From: Veillonella sp.
Lineage (GTDB): Bacteria; Bacillota; Negativicutes; Veillonellales; Veillonellaceae
DNA: 19,868 nucleotides
Direction: 5' to 3'
Assembly (NCBI GenBank): GCA_022737715.1
Contig: JAIITD010000019.1
Coordinates: forward strand, 1-19,868
The notes beneath the pieces are model-generated. The model was not told the origin of the DNA, did not search any database, and saw nothing but the letters and a program-made list of their open reading frames with translations. Below, piece after piece: positions 7,341-14,335 of this stretch; within the stretch, counting starts at the first letter, position 1; every line of letters begins with the position of its first letter. The position numbers were made by a program, and so were the translations under genes.

Positions 7341-7451
7341 TCTTATATTATAATAAGGTTATGATATATCGTCAAATTGAGATAAACCTTATAAATACTA
7401 AATATATACAAAAAACTTATACGTACTAAAATATAAAATTACTAATAATAG

Positions 7452-7496
7452 GCAAAGTCTTGTTTGCATAGTATACTTATGCTAACAAGGTTGTGC
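7452..7496 (+). promoter_or_regulatory. Conserved stem-loop, copy 1, upstream of the 7535 gene
   Basis: A 19-position stem with a 7-nt loop GTATACT (7471-7477), one T/T and one A/G mismatch, followed by CTTATTTT. It lies 39 nt before the start codon. Sequence-different but structure-matching versions occur at 9400-9444 and 15505-15551. It may be a terminator for upstream RNA, a leader structure of the downstream gene, or an operator; the loop also contains the -10-like TATACT. Confidence 0.65.
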
Positions 7497-7534
7497 TTAT
7501 TTTGTTGTAATGGGAGAGAAAAAGAGAGGGGTTT

Positions 7535-8755
7535 ATGTTACGTAAAAGTATAATTATGATGTTACTAGCAACTGCTTTCACCATAAATGTAAGTGCTGTA
7601 CAGATCGAAGTACCAGCCGGACAGCCGCCTATGCCAGGGGCAGATGCGAGCATTCCTGCTAATGCGTATGAGAATTATCGGGCCGATAGCTTGAGTAATG
7701 TAGGGGCTAGTGATGTTATAAAGTTACATTCTGAATCTAAGAAGCGTATGGAAATGTATATAACTGACTGGGGACTAACACGAGATGAAGTCAATCAGAT
7801 AGCAAGCGATTCTGAAAAGCTGATGGACTTAATTGTTAATGAGACTGCAGTTGTGTTGTTGCATGATGATCGTAATAACATCCGAGCATCTGTCCCTGGA
7901 CTACTATTAGCAAGTAAATATTACCCAAAACGCAGTGATGGTGAACGTTTATCTATTGTAAGAGAGAATTCCATATTTTTTGCGATTGGTACGAAACCAA
8001 ATTATGATGATGCATTAGGTAAACTAAAATCAGAGCGAAAAGGGAAGTTCATATATCCTGGCATTTCACATGGTAAATGGGCTATTGATACAGAATCTTT
8101 TGGTGAGAATACGCCTGCTATGGTTGCTGTAGTTGGTTTAGATAATCAACCAAATCAAGAATATATGATCGGCCTTAGCTACAAAAATCAGCCTGTTACC
8201 AATAAGCTCGAGCGCGTTATGAGTAATTATGTAATTCCATCGATTCGTTCTTTAGATGACTTGGATCATTATAGTGAAAGTATCAGCTGGGATAATCTCA
8301 TGTATCGCATTCCTAAAGGGCTTAAACTAACAGCACAGAAATCATTAAAGGATTCTGCCGAAATAAGAGACTATAGTGGCTTAGGGATGCGACTTGTTGT
8401 GGCAAAGAAACCTGTAAAAGTAGATGATAAATATATTTACTCTTTTATTAATGAAATTTCGGAGGTAAAGCCGGAAAGCCAAATTATAGGTGATGCACCT
8501 ATTCAAGCAGCATCTGTTTGGAATAATGGTGTGCCTAGCCTTTTGGTAGATAACTATCAACTAGGAAAACCGTCTATAATGTATCGATTCTTACGGGATG
8601 ATAAGAATGTATATATTATGAGTTTAGTTTATGTTGATGGGGCTGTGCCATATTCTCATATTCAGCTGCGTAACACAGTAGAATATTCTGACTTTGCAAA
8701 TATTGAAACATTGAGGAATAAAGTAATCCGCATGCAAAGTCGAGAAAAGATGTAA
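7535..8755 (+). CDS. Secreted protein of a three-member paralogous family, unknown function (paralog 1)
   Basis: A 406-aa protein with a clear signal peptide (MLRKSIIMMLLATAFTINVSA) and the SPI-like cleavage site VSA-V. The mature N-terminus has a proline-rich start, PAGQPPMPGAD, then a conserved AYENY. Two further blocks are shared with the proteins at 12789-14120 and 15582-16835: NYVIPS at 231-236 leading to YRIPK at 257-261, and VWNNG at 328-332 leading to a tail with LRNTVEY. No known enzyme motif is seen. It should be periplasmic or surface-exposed. AGAGAGGGG precedes the ATG. The 8798 gene follows 42 nt later, mirroring the 15582/16877 pair. Confidence 0.82.
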   Translation: MLRKSIIMMLLATAFTINVSAVQIEVPAGQPPMPGADASIPANAYENYRADSLSNVGASDVIKLHSESKKRMEMYITDWGLTRDEVNQIASDSEKLMDLIVNETAVVLLHDDRNNIRASVPGLLLASKYYPKRSDGERLSIVRENSIFFAIGTKPNYDDALGKLKSERKGKFIYPGISHGKWAIDTESFGENTPAMVAVVGLDNQPNQEYMIGLSYKNQPVTNKLERVMSNYVIPSIRSLDDLDHYSESISWDNLMYRIPKGLKLTAQKSLKDSAEIRDYSGLGMRLVVAKKPVKVDDKYIYSFINEISEVKPESQIIGDAPIQAASVWNNGVPSLLVDNYQLGKPSIMYRFLRDDKNVYIMSLVYVDGAVPYSHIQLRNTVEYSDFANIETLRNKVIRMQSREKM

Positions 8756-8797
8756 TACAGTTGTGTGTATATAGTTTGTAAATTTTAAGAGGGTTTT

Positions 8798-8950
8798 ATG
8801 TTACGTAAAAGTGTAATTACAGGGCTTGTTATAGGCCTGCAATTGGTAAGTGGCTATAGTTATGAAGCGGATGCAAATTGGTTGAGCAAAACTTGGGATC
8901 GCCTTGAACAAAAAGGTGATAAAGTCAGTAAGATTTTGATTTATAAATGA
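8798..8950 (+). pseudogene. Truncated copy of the 16877-type exported protein (or 50-aa secreted peptide)
   Basis: A 50-codon frame with AAGAGGG before the ATG. It has a signal peptide, then ADANWLSKTWDRLEQK. The same residues sit at the same positions in the 192-aa protein at 16877: A24-D25-A26, W28-L29-S30-K31 and D34-R35-L36-E37. Everything after about residue 46 of that protein is missing and a stem-loop follows. The first codons instead repeat those of the 7535 gene (MLRKS), so this looks like a recombinant, shortened paralog. It still has start, signal and stop and may be translated as a small exported peptide. Its position behind a 400-aa family member matches the intact pair at 15582-17455. 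Confidence 0.65.
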
Positions 8951-8974
8951 TTATATTCTTACCATATCTATGAA

Positions 8975-9014
8975 AAAAGCCGAGCTTTTAATTCATAGAA
9001 TTAGCTCGGTTTTT
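8975..9014 (+). terminator. Terminator after the 8798 gene
   Basis: AAAAGCCGAGCT (8975-8986) pairs with AGCTCGGTTTTT (9003-9014, one G-U); the right arm runs into a T-rich tail. The 16-nt loop can fold further. It closes the 7535-8950 unit. Confidence 0.8.
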
Positions 9015-9051
9015 ATTAGTTTATTCGTATATTTATATAATATAATGCTTA

Positions 9052-9080
9052 TTGTATCGTATATTAGTTCGTTTTATAAT
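9052..9080 (+). promoter_or_regulatory. Toxin promoter, copy C
   Basis: TTGTAT (9052-9057), 17-bp spacer, TATAAT (9075-9080), the same arrangement as copy A. The expected start is near 9087. Confidence 0.75.
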
Positions 9081-9108
9081 AGATTTAGTATAGTTGGACG
9101 AGGTTGGG

Positions 9109-9135
9109 CCTCTCTTCGTTGTTGAAGGGAGGGGT
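9109..9135 (+). promoter_or_regulatory. Hairpin sequestering the toxin ribosome binding site, copy C
   Basis: CCTCTCTTC (9109-9117) pairs with GAAGGGAGG (9124-9132), hiding the Shine-Dalgarno sequence. The loop differs by one base from copy A while both arms are identical; the outer TAGGC helix of copy A is not kept. Confidence 0.7.
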
Positions 9136-9141
9136 AAGCCT

Positions 9142-9243
9142 ATGAGTGATTATGAAATCATCATGCTCCTTTTGCAGGTGATGACTGTTGTTATCGCTTT
9201 TGGTGCATTAATAGCGCTTATTTGTCTAGGAAAAGACAAATAG
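9142..9243 (+). CDS. Holin-like type I toxin, 33 aa, copy C
   Basis: A second full-length 33-codon copy with the same N-terminus (MSDYEII), hydrophobic helix and LGKDK tail as the 6229 gene; residue 15 is T instead of A. Several codons differ silently (for example ATT/ATC, CTA/CTT, GCC/GCT, GCG/GCA). One amino-acid change against many silent ones indicates purifying selection on the peptide. It has its own promoter, an SD-masking hairpin and a convergent antisense promoter. Family and expected role are as for copy A: a one-helix membrane toxin of the Hol_Tox/TxpA-like type. Confidence 0.8.
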   Translation: MSDYEIIMLLLQVMTVVIAFGALIALICLGKDK

Positions 9244-9340
9244 CCCTTCGTTATCCTTTATAATTCGATAACAGAAAGGCCATTTCTACATGTTATTAGT
9301 TTGTGAGATGAGCCTGACGTTACGACTCGTCTGACTATCT
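9231..9340 (-). ncRNA. Antisense RNA antitoxin, copy C
   Basis: Minus-strand promoter TTGACG (9370-9375), 17-bp spacer, TATAAT (9347-9352). The spacer differs from copies A and B but its length is kept. The start is near 9340. The terminator-like stem is at 9244-9279 with a U-rich run to about 9231. The RNA overlaps the toxin mRNA 3' UTR and the last codons. Confidence 0.72.
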
Positions 9341-9399
9341 ATTTATATTATAGATAGAATCTTATATATCGTCAAATATGAATGAATAACAAATAATAG

Positions 9400-9444
9400 G
9401 CACAATTTTATTTGCATAGTATACTTATGCTAATAAAGTTGTGC
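9400..9444 (+). promoter_or_regulatory. Conserved stem-loop, copy 2, upstream of the 9495 gene
   Basis: The stem pairs 9400-9418 with 9426-9444 around the loop GTATACT (9419-9425), with a single T/T mismatch, followed by CTTATTTTATT. It lies 25 nt after the antisense -35 box of copy C and 50 nt before the next start codon. It has compensatory changes relative to the copies at 7452 and 15505. Confidence 0.68.
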
Positions 9445-9494
9445 TTATTTTATTGAGAGATATAGTTTCACTAGTTTTATGGAGAGAAGTTTTT

Positions 9495-10073
9495 ATGATT
9501 CGACGTATTTTTATGCTAGTCCTTGTATTGCTAGCTTTCACGAAGCCTACAGAGGCGATTTCATTTCAAGAGCTTAAAGAATCGCCGCAGTTTAAGTTGA
9601 TTCATTCTCATGAATATGCTCATCATACGCTTGTTGAAAATGGTGGTGTGTATATTTATTTAAATACATATTCGATTGAGTCTGTTCAATATGCACCGCC
9701 GAAATATACGTTGAGTGGTACGTATTATATGGTGTATACCTCATCATATCAAAATGAGATCATTGAGAAACAGTTGACTGTCAATTATGATACGAGCTAT
9801 TCGTTGGCGACCTTAATTCATTCGTCACGTATGATGAATCGCAATTCGTCCATGATGGATTTAATGAAAGCTAGTGACAGCAATACAGGGTTGTTTATGG
9901 CTGATACCACCGTTGCTATATATACATTAAATGGTGCTCTTAAGCGGAATCTATTCCCTAATGAGACTATAAATCAGAAGATTTATAGAAAAAACATTGT
10001 TATGTATGATTTAGTAGATGCTATGTTTATGTCTGTGTATCAACAGCATTTTGATGATATTGTGGTACAGTGA
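9495..10073 (+). CDS. Exported protein of unknown function, tandem paralog 1
   Basis: The ATG at 9495 is chosen because GGAGAGAAG lies just upstream and the signal peptide starts there (MIRRIFMLVLVLLAFTKPTEA); an upstream TTG-type start would precede it with non-conserved sequence. The 192-aa product has a mature start ISFQELKESPQFKLI and a YLNTYSIESVQYAPPKYTL segment, a pattern I associate with small secreted beta-rich proteins of Negativicutes. The next gene at 10082 encodes a diverged paralog with the same order (ELMNSNRFQHI, then YLDLESIRTI). The stop codon overlaps the next gene's ribosome binding site, so the pair is translationally coupled. No enzymatic motif is seen. Confidence 0.75.
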   Translation: MIRRIFMLVLVLLAFTKPTEAISFQELKESPQFKLIHSHEYAHHTLVENGGVYIYLNTYSIESVQYAPPKYTLSGTYYMVYTSSYQNEIIEKQLTVNYDTSYSLATLIHSSRMMNRNSSMMDLMKASDSNTGLFMADTTVAIYTLNGALKRNLFPNETINQKIYRKNIVMYDLVDAMFMSVYQQHFDDIVVQ

Positions 10074-10081
10074 GGTGGATG

Positions 10082-10648
10082 ATGAAACGCATATATTTTC
10101 TTTTTCTATGCTTACTCACTTGTCTTATGCTGCCTTTGAAAGGTCATGCTGTATCACAAGCTGAGTTAATGAATTCTAATCGATTCCAACACATCGACTC
10201 GTCTGTTGATTCTGGCCGAGGTGATGGAAAATACCTGGATCTTGAGTCTATTAGAACTATCGCAGATTCTAATGGGCATCGCCACATTGAGGCCACTCTG
10301 TATGTATTGATGCCTGCATCCAATCTCATTCAAGGTATTCAAATCGAATACGATTACCAACTTAATCAATCGTTGCGCCATCTGATTAATGCGCATGAAA
10401 AAGAGCTTAAACAAGGCACTCATGTACCATATATTTCGATTTGGCGTGCTAAGGATGAGAATTCTGGGATTACTGGTATGGTGAAAGCCGCAGGTGCTTT
10501 TACCAATGATGGTAGCGTTCGCGCCTCACTTCAGCAAGCAAATATAGAGGCCATGATGTTACCTGCCATATTTGGTATAGAACGATATACCTTACCTAAT
10601 TTGATCTATCAGAAGGTATATGGATTAGCTTATGATGATGAACCATAA
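10082..10648 (+). CDS. Exported protein of unknown function, tandem paralog 2
   Basis: A 188-aa protein with signal peptide (KRIYFLFLCLLTCLMLPLKGHA). The ATG at 10082 has GAGGTG (10072-10077) at suitable distance; an ATG one codon earlier is also possible. It aligns by eye over most of its length with the preceding 9495 product: the start (S-x-x-E-L-x-x-S-x-x-F/x), the Y-L-x-L/T-x-S-I core and a Y-D/x-Y-x-L/S-x-S-L segment before the C-terminal half. The gene overlaps the upstream stop region and should be co-expressed. The function is unknown; a periplasmic or surface location is likely. Confidence 0.75.
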   Translation: MKRIYFLFLCLLTCLMLPLKGHAVSQAELMNSNRFQHIDSSVDSGRGDGKYLDLESIRTIADSNGHRHIEATLYVLMPASNLIQGIQIEYDYQLNQSLRHLINAHEKELKQGTHVPYISIWRAKDENSGITGMVKAAGAFTNDGSVRASLQQANIEAMMLPAIFGIERYTLPNLIYQKVYGLAYDDEP

Positions 10649-10782
10649 GAATAGTTATAAATAGAATTCAATATCATACATTTTTTTGAATAAAATAGAA
10701 TTTAATTTCCTAAATAGTAGGGTTTTAGTGTAAAATTAAAAGTAAGTTACATACTATTATGTCTGCATGAGAGGAGACCCTT

Positions 10783-11403
10783 ATGTCTAAAAAGAAGATT
10801 ATTATTGCTGCATTAGTAGCCATTGTGGCCATTGCTCTAGGTTGGTATTTCTTGTACTTTACAAAAACACCTGTCTATTCATTGAACCTTGCTCGTGAAG
10901 CCGTAGAAAAGCACGATGTGAATGCTTTCAAAAAACATGTAGATGTAGATTCTATCATCGGTTCAGGCTATGATGATGTTGTGGCTATGCAACTGGAAGA
11001 TCCTGAAATTAAGGATAACCCACTTAAAGGCCTTGCTGAGGTGATGTTCCAAGGTTTGAAACCTAAGATTGTGCCTATTTTGAGTAATGAAATTTACAGT
11101 GCTATCGCAAAGCAACCTGAAAGTTCAGACCAAAATGCTCGCGAAAAACAAGCAGCAGATGACATGAAAGAAAAAACAGGTATTAAAGATCTTGAGTTCA
11201 AAAGCATTGGTTCTGCCACTGTTGATGGTAATAGCGCCGTTGTGCCTGTTACATTTAACTCCAAAGAACTTAACCAAGACGTTACGTTCAACCTTGCTAT
11301 GAAGAAACTTGATGATGGCACATGGCAAGCCGTTAAAATCAACAACTTTAAAGAATTCCTTGCCCTTGTAGAACAACATGAAAAACAAGGTAAGGCAAAA
11401 TAA
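10783..11403 (+). CDS. DUF2939 family membrane-anchored protein
   Basis: A 206-aa protein with a short basic N-terminus (MSKKK), one membrane helix at about 5-27 and an extracytoplasmic domain. TPVYSLNLAREAVEKHDVNAFKKHVD at about 34-58 matches the DUF2939 opening, in which a helix is followed by a 'distance' segment ending in VDxxxI. A strand-rich end contains VVPVTFNSKEL and GTWQAVKINNF. Family members are inner-membrane anchored periplasmic proteins without known function. GAGGAGA precedes the ATG. A 15-bp stem-loop follows at 11457-11496. Its codon use is more regular than that of the neighbouring exported proteins, suggesting an older, better-expressed gene. Confidence 0.82.
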   Translation: MSKKKIIIAALVAIVAIALGWYFLYFTKTPVYSLNLAREAVEKHDVNAFKKHVDVDSIIGSGYDDVVAMQLEDPEIKDNPLKGLAEVMFQGLKPKIVPILSNEIYSAIAKQPESSDQNAREKQAADDMKEKTGIKDLEFKSIGSATVDGNSAVVPVTFNSKELNQDVTFNLAMKKLDDGTWQAVKINNFKEFLALVEQHEKQGKAK

Positions 11404-11456
11404 GAATACGCGTTATATTAGGTAATTTGAAATAGCTACATAAAACTAAATAGAAT

Positions 11457-11496
11457 ACAAACAGCCAGTACTGTGATTACGGTACTGGCTGTTTGT
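11457..11496 (+). terminator. Stem-loop after the DUF2939 gene
   Basis: A perfect 15-bp stem (11457-11471 with 11482-11496) and a 10-nt loop. There is no T-run, so it may be a 3'-stabilising structure as much as a terminator. Confidence 0.65.
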
Positions 11497-11563
11497 AGAA
11501 TTGTCGTGTTAACATAAAAATTAAATTTTCAAAAAAACATGAAGATAGGATGAAAATATATTA

Positions 11564-11592
11564 TTGACGTAGAAATAAGCAGCTCTTATAAT
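11564..11592 (+). promoter_or_regulatory. Strong promoter for the trimeric autotransporter gene
   Basis: TTGACG (11564-11569), 17-bp spacer, TATAAT (11587-11592). The expected start is near 11599, giving a leader of about 108 nt before the ATG at 11707. The gap 11404-11706 otherwise holds only the stem-loop at 11457-11496. Confidence 0.78.
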
Positions 11593-11706
11593 AGTGAATG
11601 TATAGTTTTGTCAGAATGTATCTCTATTCATAAGGGTCCATAACTGGAAATCTATAAAGATGTGTTGTGTTTGACTGAGACCGTGTAGGCTAGAGGGAGA
11701 GTTATT

Positions 11707-12621
11707 ATGAATAAGCGATTGTTAGTGTTAGCGGCAATGATGTCTATTTGGAGTATCAATGTTATCGGTGCGTCTGTAGATGTGGGCACTGATACGATTA
11801 GAGTCGGTACACAACCCGCATCACAACCATTTGATGGTACCACGATTTCAAGTGATCAAATCATGATTAATGACAATTTCCCAGATAATAGTAATGAGCG
11901 TACCATTATTACATCTGGTACTTTAGATGTGGCGAATCATCAAAGGAGTATGAGTTTTAATGGTAATGGATTAAGTATTGTTGATGTGGCGGCTGCTAAC
12001 TCTATGATGCCAGGTCCAGATCCAGATACAGATCCAAGTAATGTGAAAATATATTCTACACAGGTTAATCCTACAGGTATAACTGTTAGTGATGGTCAAC
12101 CAAATGGCCTTATGCTGACATATGATGGTGAGGCTGGTATTCATGCAGGAAATATGCAAATGCATGATGTAGCTGCTGGTGAGGCGGATACAGATGCCGT
12201 CAATGTGAGTCAATTACGTGATGCTACTAGTCAAATTAGTAATGTTATGATTAATGTAGATCGTAAAATTAATAAGGCTGGGGCTGCGACGGCTGCTTTA
12301 TCTGGGTTACACTACTTAGACTATAATCCAAATGATAAATGGTCCTTTGCAACTAGTGTCGGCCATTATAAAAATACAACGGCTGGTGCTATTGGTACCT
12401 CTTATCAACCAAATGAAAATACCATGGTTCATCTTGGTGTGGCATTAGGTAGTGAAAGTACATTCAACCTTGGTGCTTCTTTTAAATTAGGCTATCAAGA
12501 TCCTACCTTAAAAATGAGCCGTTTTGAAATGGCACAGCAAATTAAGGATTTACAAGCTGATAATGCAGATTTACGTGCCGAAATTAAAGAAATTAAAATG
12601 GCATTACAAAAATTACAATAG
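11707..12621 (+). CDS. Short trimeric autotransporter, YadA-like anchor with C-terminal coiled coil
   Basis: A 304-aa protein. Signal peptide about 1-22. A short passenger at about 23-150 has no recognised adhesin head. The neck/stalk motif AGEADTDAVNVSQLRDA at 157-173 is the classic YadA connector. The YadA anchor at about 187-262 (KINKAGAATAALSGLHYLDYNP, ending NLGASFKLG) trimerises into a 12-strand outer-membrane barrel. Unlike proteobacterial proteins, which end at the last strand, it continues with about 40 residues that form a coiled coil (IKDLQADNADLRAEIKEIK) pointing into the periplasm. GAGGGAGAG precedes the ATG. Related Veillonella proteins act in adhesion and biofilm formation. This one is small, so it may be an anchor or accessory form. 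Confidence 0.88.
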   Translation: MNKRLLVLAAMMSIWSINVIGASVDVGTDTIRVGTQPASQPFDGTTISSDQIMINDNFPDNSNERTIITSGTLDVANHQRSMSFNGNGLSIVDVAAANSMMPGPDPDTDPSNVKIYSTQVNPTGITVSDGQPNGLMLTYDGEAGIHAGNMQMHDVAAGEADTDAVNVSQLRDATSQISNVMINVDRKINKAGAATAALSGLHYLDYNPNDKWSFATSVGHYKNTTAGAIGTSYQPNENTMVHLGVALGSESTFNLGASFKLGYQDPTLKMSRFEMAQQIKDLQADNADLRAEIKEIKMALQKLQ

Positions 12622-12687
12622 TTACAAGACTATTGTTAGTAAACCTCATTATTTATAACATAACATTGATTTCTACGGAATATATAG

Positions 12688-12720
12688 AGCTCCGTCTTGT
12701 ATTTTCAAGGCGGAGCTTTT
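12688..12720 (+). terminator. Terminator after the autotransporter gene
   Basis: AGCTCCGTCTTG (12688-12699) pairs with CAAGGCGGAGCT (12706-12717; one G-U), 6-nt loop, then TTT-G-TT. Confidence 0.85.
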
Positions 12721-12788
12721 GTTATGAGTTAAAGTTGAAGGACGTTAACAATAAAAGATTAAAACGTTAAAAAAGAAGCTATAGAAAA

Positions 12789-14120
12789 CTAGCGGTTCTC
12801 TGGAAACACCACGTGTTCCTGTAGTTTAAACTCAGGATTATTCGTAGAGTCAAAGAACTCAATCATATTCCGTAATTTTTGGACTTCTTCAGCACTTAAA
12901 AATTTTGGATAAAAGATGGTATAGATAAAATAATAGGTTCCATCATAGGATTCAAAGTTTAGGATGTGATTGTCCCTATACGGTTCATAGCTGTGTATGG
13001 AGAGTCCAGGAATATTATTATTCCATACAACCGAGTAATTTATATAATCTGGTGTTGGGTGGTACCGGTATATATCCCAAAATGTATGTAACTCTTTATT
13101 AAAATTGTAATGTCCATTAATCATAAAATTGCGAGCATACGGATTATTAGCAAGATTGATAGTAGAAACAAAAAAGGTTATAGCTCCTTTTTTGTAATAT
13201 CTAATATCTTGATAGGTATCCTTGCTTTCACCATTGAATATGGCATCCTTAGGTATGCGATATTGTATGCCGTTCAGATTTTCTATGCGTGAATATTCAT
13301 TCAACTCATTGAGATTTTTCATCGATGGAAGCACGTAATTGGCAAGTAGATTGTCGGTGGGCACCTTATTCAACACCGGTTTATTGTTAAAATAGGCGAT
13401 ACCTGCGTGATATAGAGGGTAACGTATGGCAAAGCCCATATATTTAAAGTTGATTGTATCGACGGTCATCGTCGTTTTTTGACCGTTTTTGAGGTAAGGT
13501 ATTTTCATGCTATCCCAAGTACTATAGGTAACGGTAGGGTATGAAAATACAGTGGCCTTTATATCAGAAATATGCTTCGAGGGATTGCGTTTGGCCTTGT
13601 CTTGCAAGAATTGGCGGACATCCTTATCTGTTAATTTTTCGTACTTGATATTGGTATCGCGCCAATTATGGTTAGTATAATAACCGTAGTCGATCTCTAG
13701 ATTGAGGCTGCCATTATCAGTTATAACGCGATAATCCTCTATAGTGCGATCAGGATTTTTATACCGACCAATATTATATTCACTCTTTATGCCTGCTACG
13801 GGGAATGAAAGCCGAATCTGGCTGTAGCGATTGTGAACGGAAATCACCGTATTGTGGTAATGCTCGCCACGATATATGGAGGCCTCTTTGGCATAGGCTA
13901 GTTCGTTTCTACTAATACCGTTGGCTTTATCGGTGCTCTTTAACGTTTCTACATAATTCGTTACATCCTGCTCAATGGCTGGGTTTGTAGCCTGATAATT
14001 TATATATGCATCCTTTGGAATTTTCGCATCCGCACCAGGAATATTGACGTCGATGGCCTCTGCTGGTGACAGTACAGTGCTCATGATGAAAGCACCTATT
14101 AATAGTGGTAATTTTTGCAT
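12789..14120 (-). CDS. Secreted protein of the three-member family (paralog 2, inverted)
   Basis: A 443-aa protein with signal peptide (MQKLPLLIGAFIMSTVLSPAEA) and a mature start containing IDVNIPGADAKIPKDAYINY, the counterpart of PGAD...AYENY in the 7535 and 15582 proteins. The internal blocks are also present: ANYVLPSMKNLNELNEYS then YRIPK, and VVWNNNIPGL followed by LRNMIEFF. It lacks the PAGQPP segment and carries a longer tail. GGAGAGG lies 5 nt before the ATG. It points away from the 14336 gene across a 215-bp divergent region, unlike the other two family members, and is not accompanied by a stem-loop of the GTATACT type. Unknown function; periplasmic or surface location expected. Confidence 0.8.
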   Translation of the reverse strand: MQKLPLLIGAFIMSTVLSPAEAIDVNIPGADAKIPKDAYINYQATNPAIEQDVTNYVETLKSTDKANGISRNELAYAKEASIYRGEHYHNTVISVHNRYSQIRLSFPVAGIKSEYNIGRYKNPDRTIEDYRVITDNGSLNLEIDYGYYTNHNWRDTNIKYEKLTDKDVRQFLQDKAKRNPSKHISDIKATVFSYPTVTYSTWDSMKIPYLKNGQKTTMTVDTINFKYMGFAIRYPLYHAGIAYFNNKPVLNKVPTDNLLANYVLPSMKNLNELNEYSRIENLNGIQYRIPKDAIFNGESKDTYQDIRYYKKGAITFFVSTINLANNPYARNFMINGHYNFNKELHTFWDIYRYHPTPDYINYSVVWNNNIPGLSIHSYEPYRDNHILNFESYDGTYYFIYTIFYPKFLSAEEVQKLRNMIEFFDSTNNPEFKLQEHVVFPENR

Positions 14121-14242
14121 GGTAACCTCTCCTGGTTATATCATCTCTTTTATAGGAGCTATAACAATACATAGATTCTCTTTATTAAGTATAATTATAT
14201 AACTTTCTCATAGTTTAAGCAGTAATGAGTTCTTATGTCATA

Positions 14243-14262
14243 ATGCGCAAAATTTTACGCAT
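14243..14262. promoter_or_regulatory. 20-bp palindrome in the divergent promoter region
   Basis: ATGCGCAAAATTTTACGCAT is symmetric except for one pair (C48/A57 of the local numbering, positions 14248 and 14257). It lies between the divergent starts at 14120 and 14336 and 10 nt before a TATACT -10 candidate (14272-14277) of the plus-strand gene. It is a candidate operator for a dimeric regulator; none is encoded nearby. Confidence 0.4.
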
Positions 14263-14335
14263 ATTCCCGTTTATACTAAAGGTATAAATAGCGTTAGCTT
14301 TCATCAAGATTGGTAAGATAAAAGGGGGATGTCCT

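Noticed and set aside
5960..9440. Insertion sequences as the cause of the repeats
   Set aside because: No transposase fragment, terminal inverted repeats or target-site duplications are visible; repeated segments are explained by toxin-antitoxin modules and cassette duplication.
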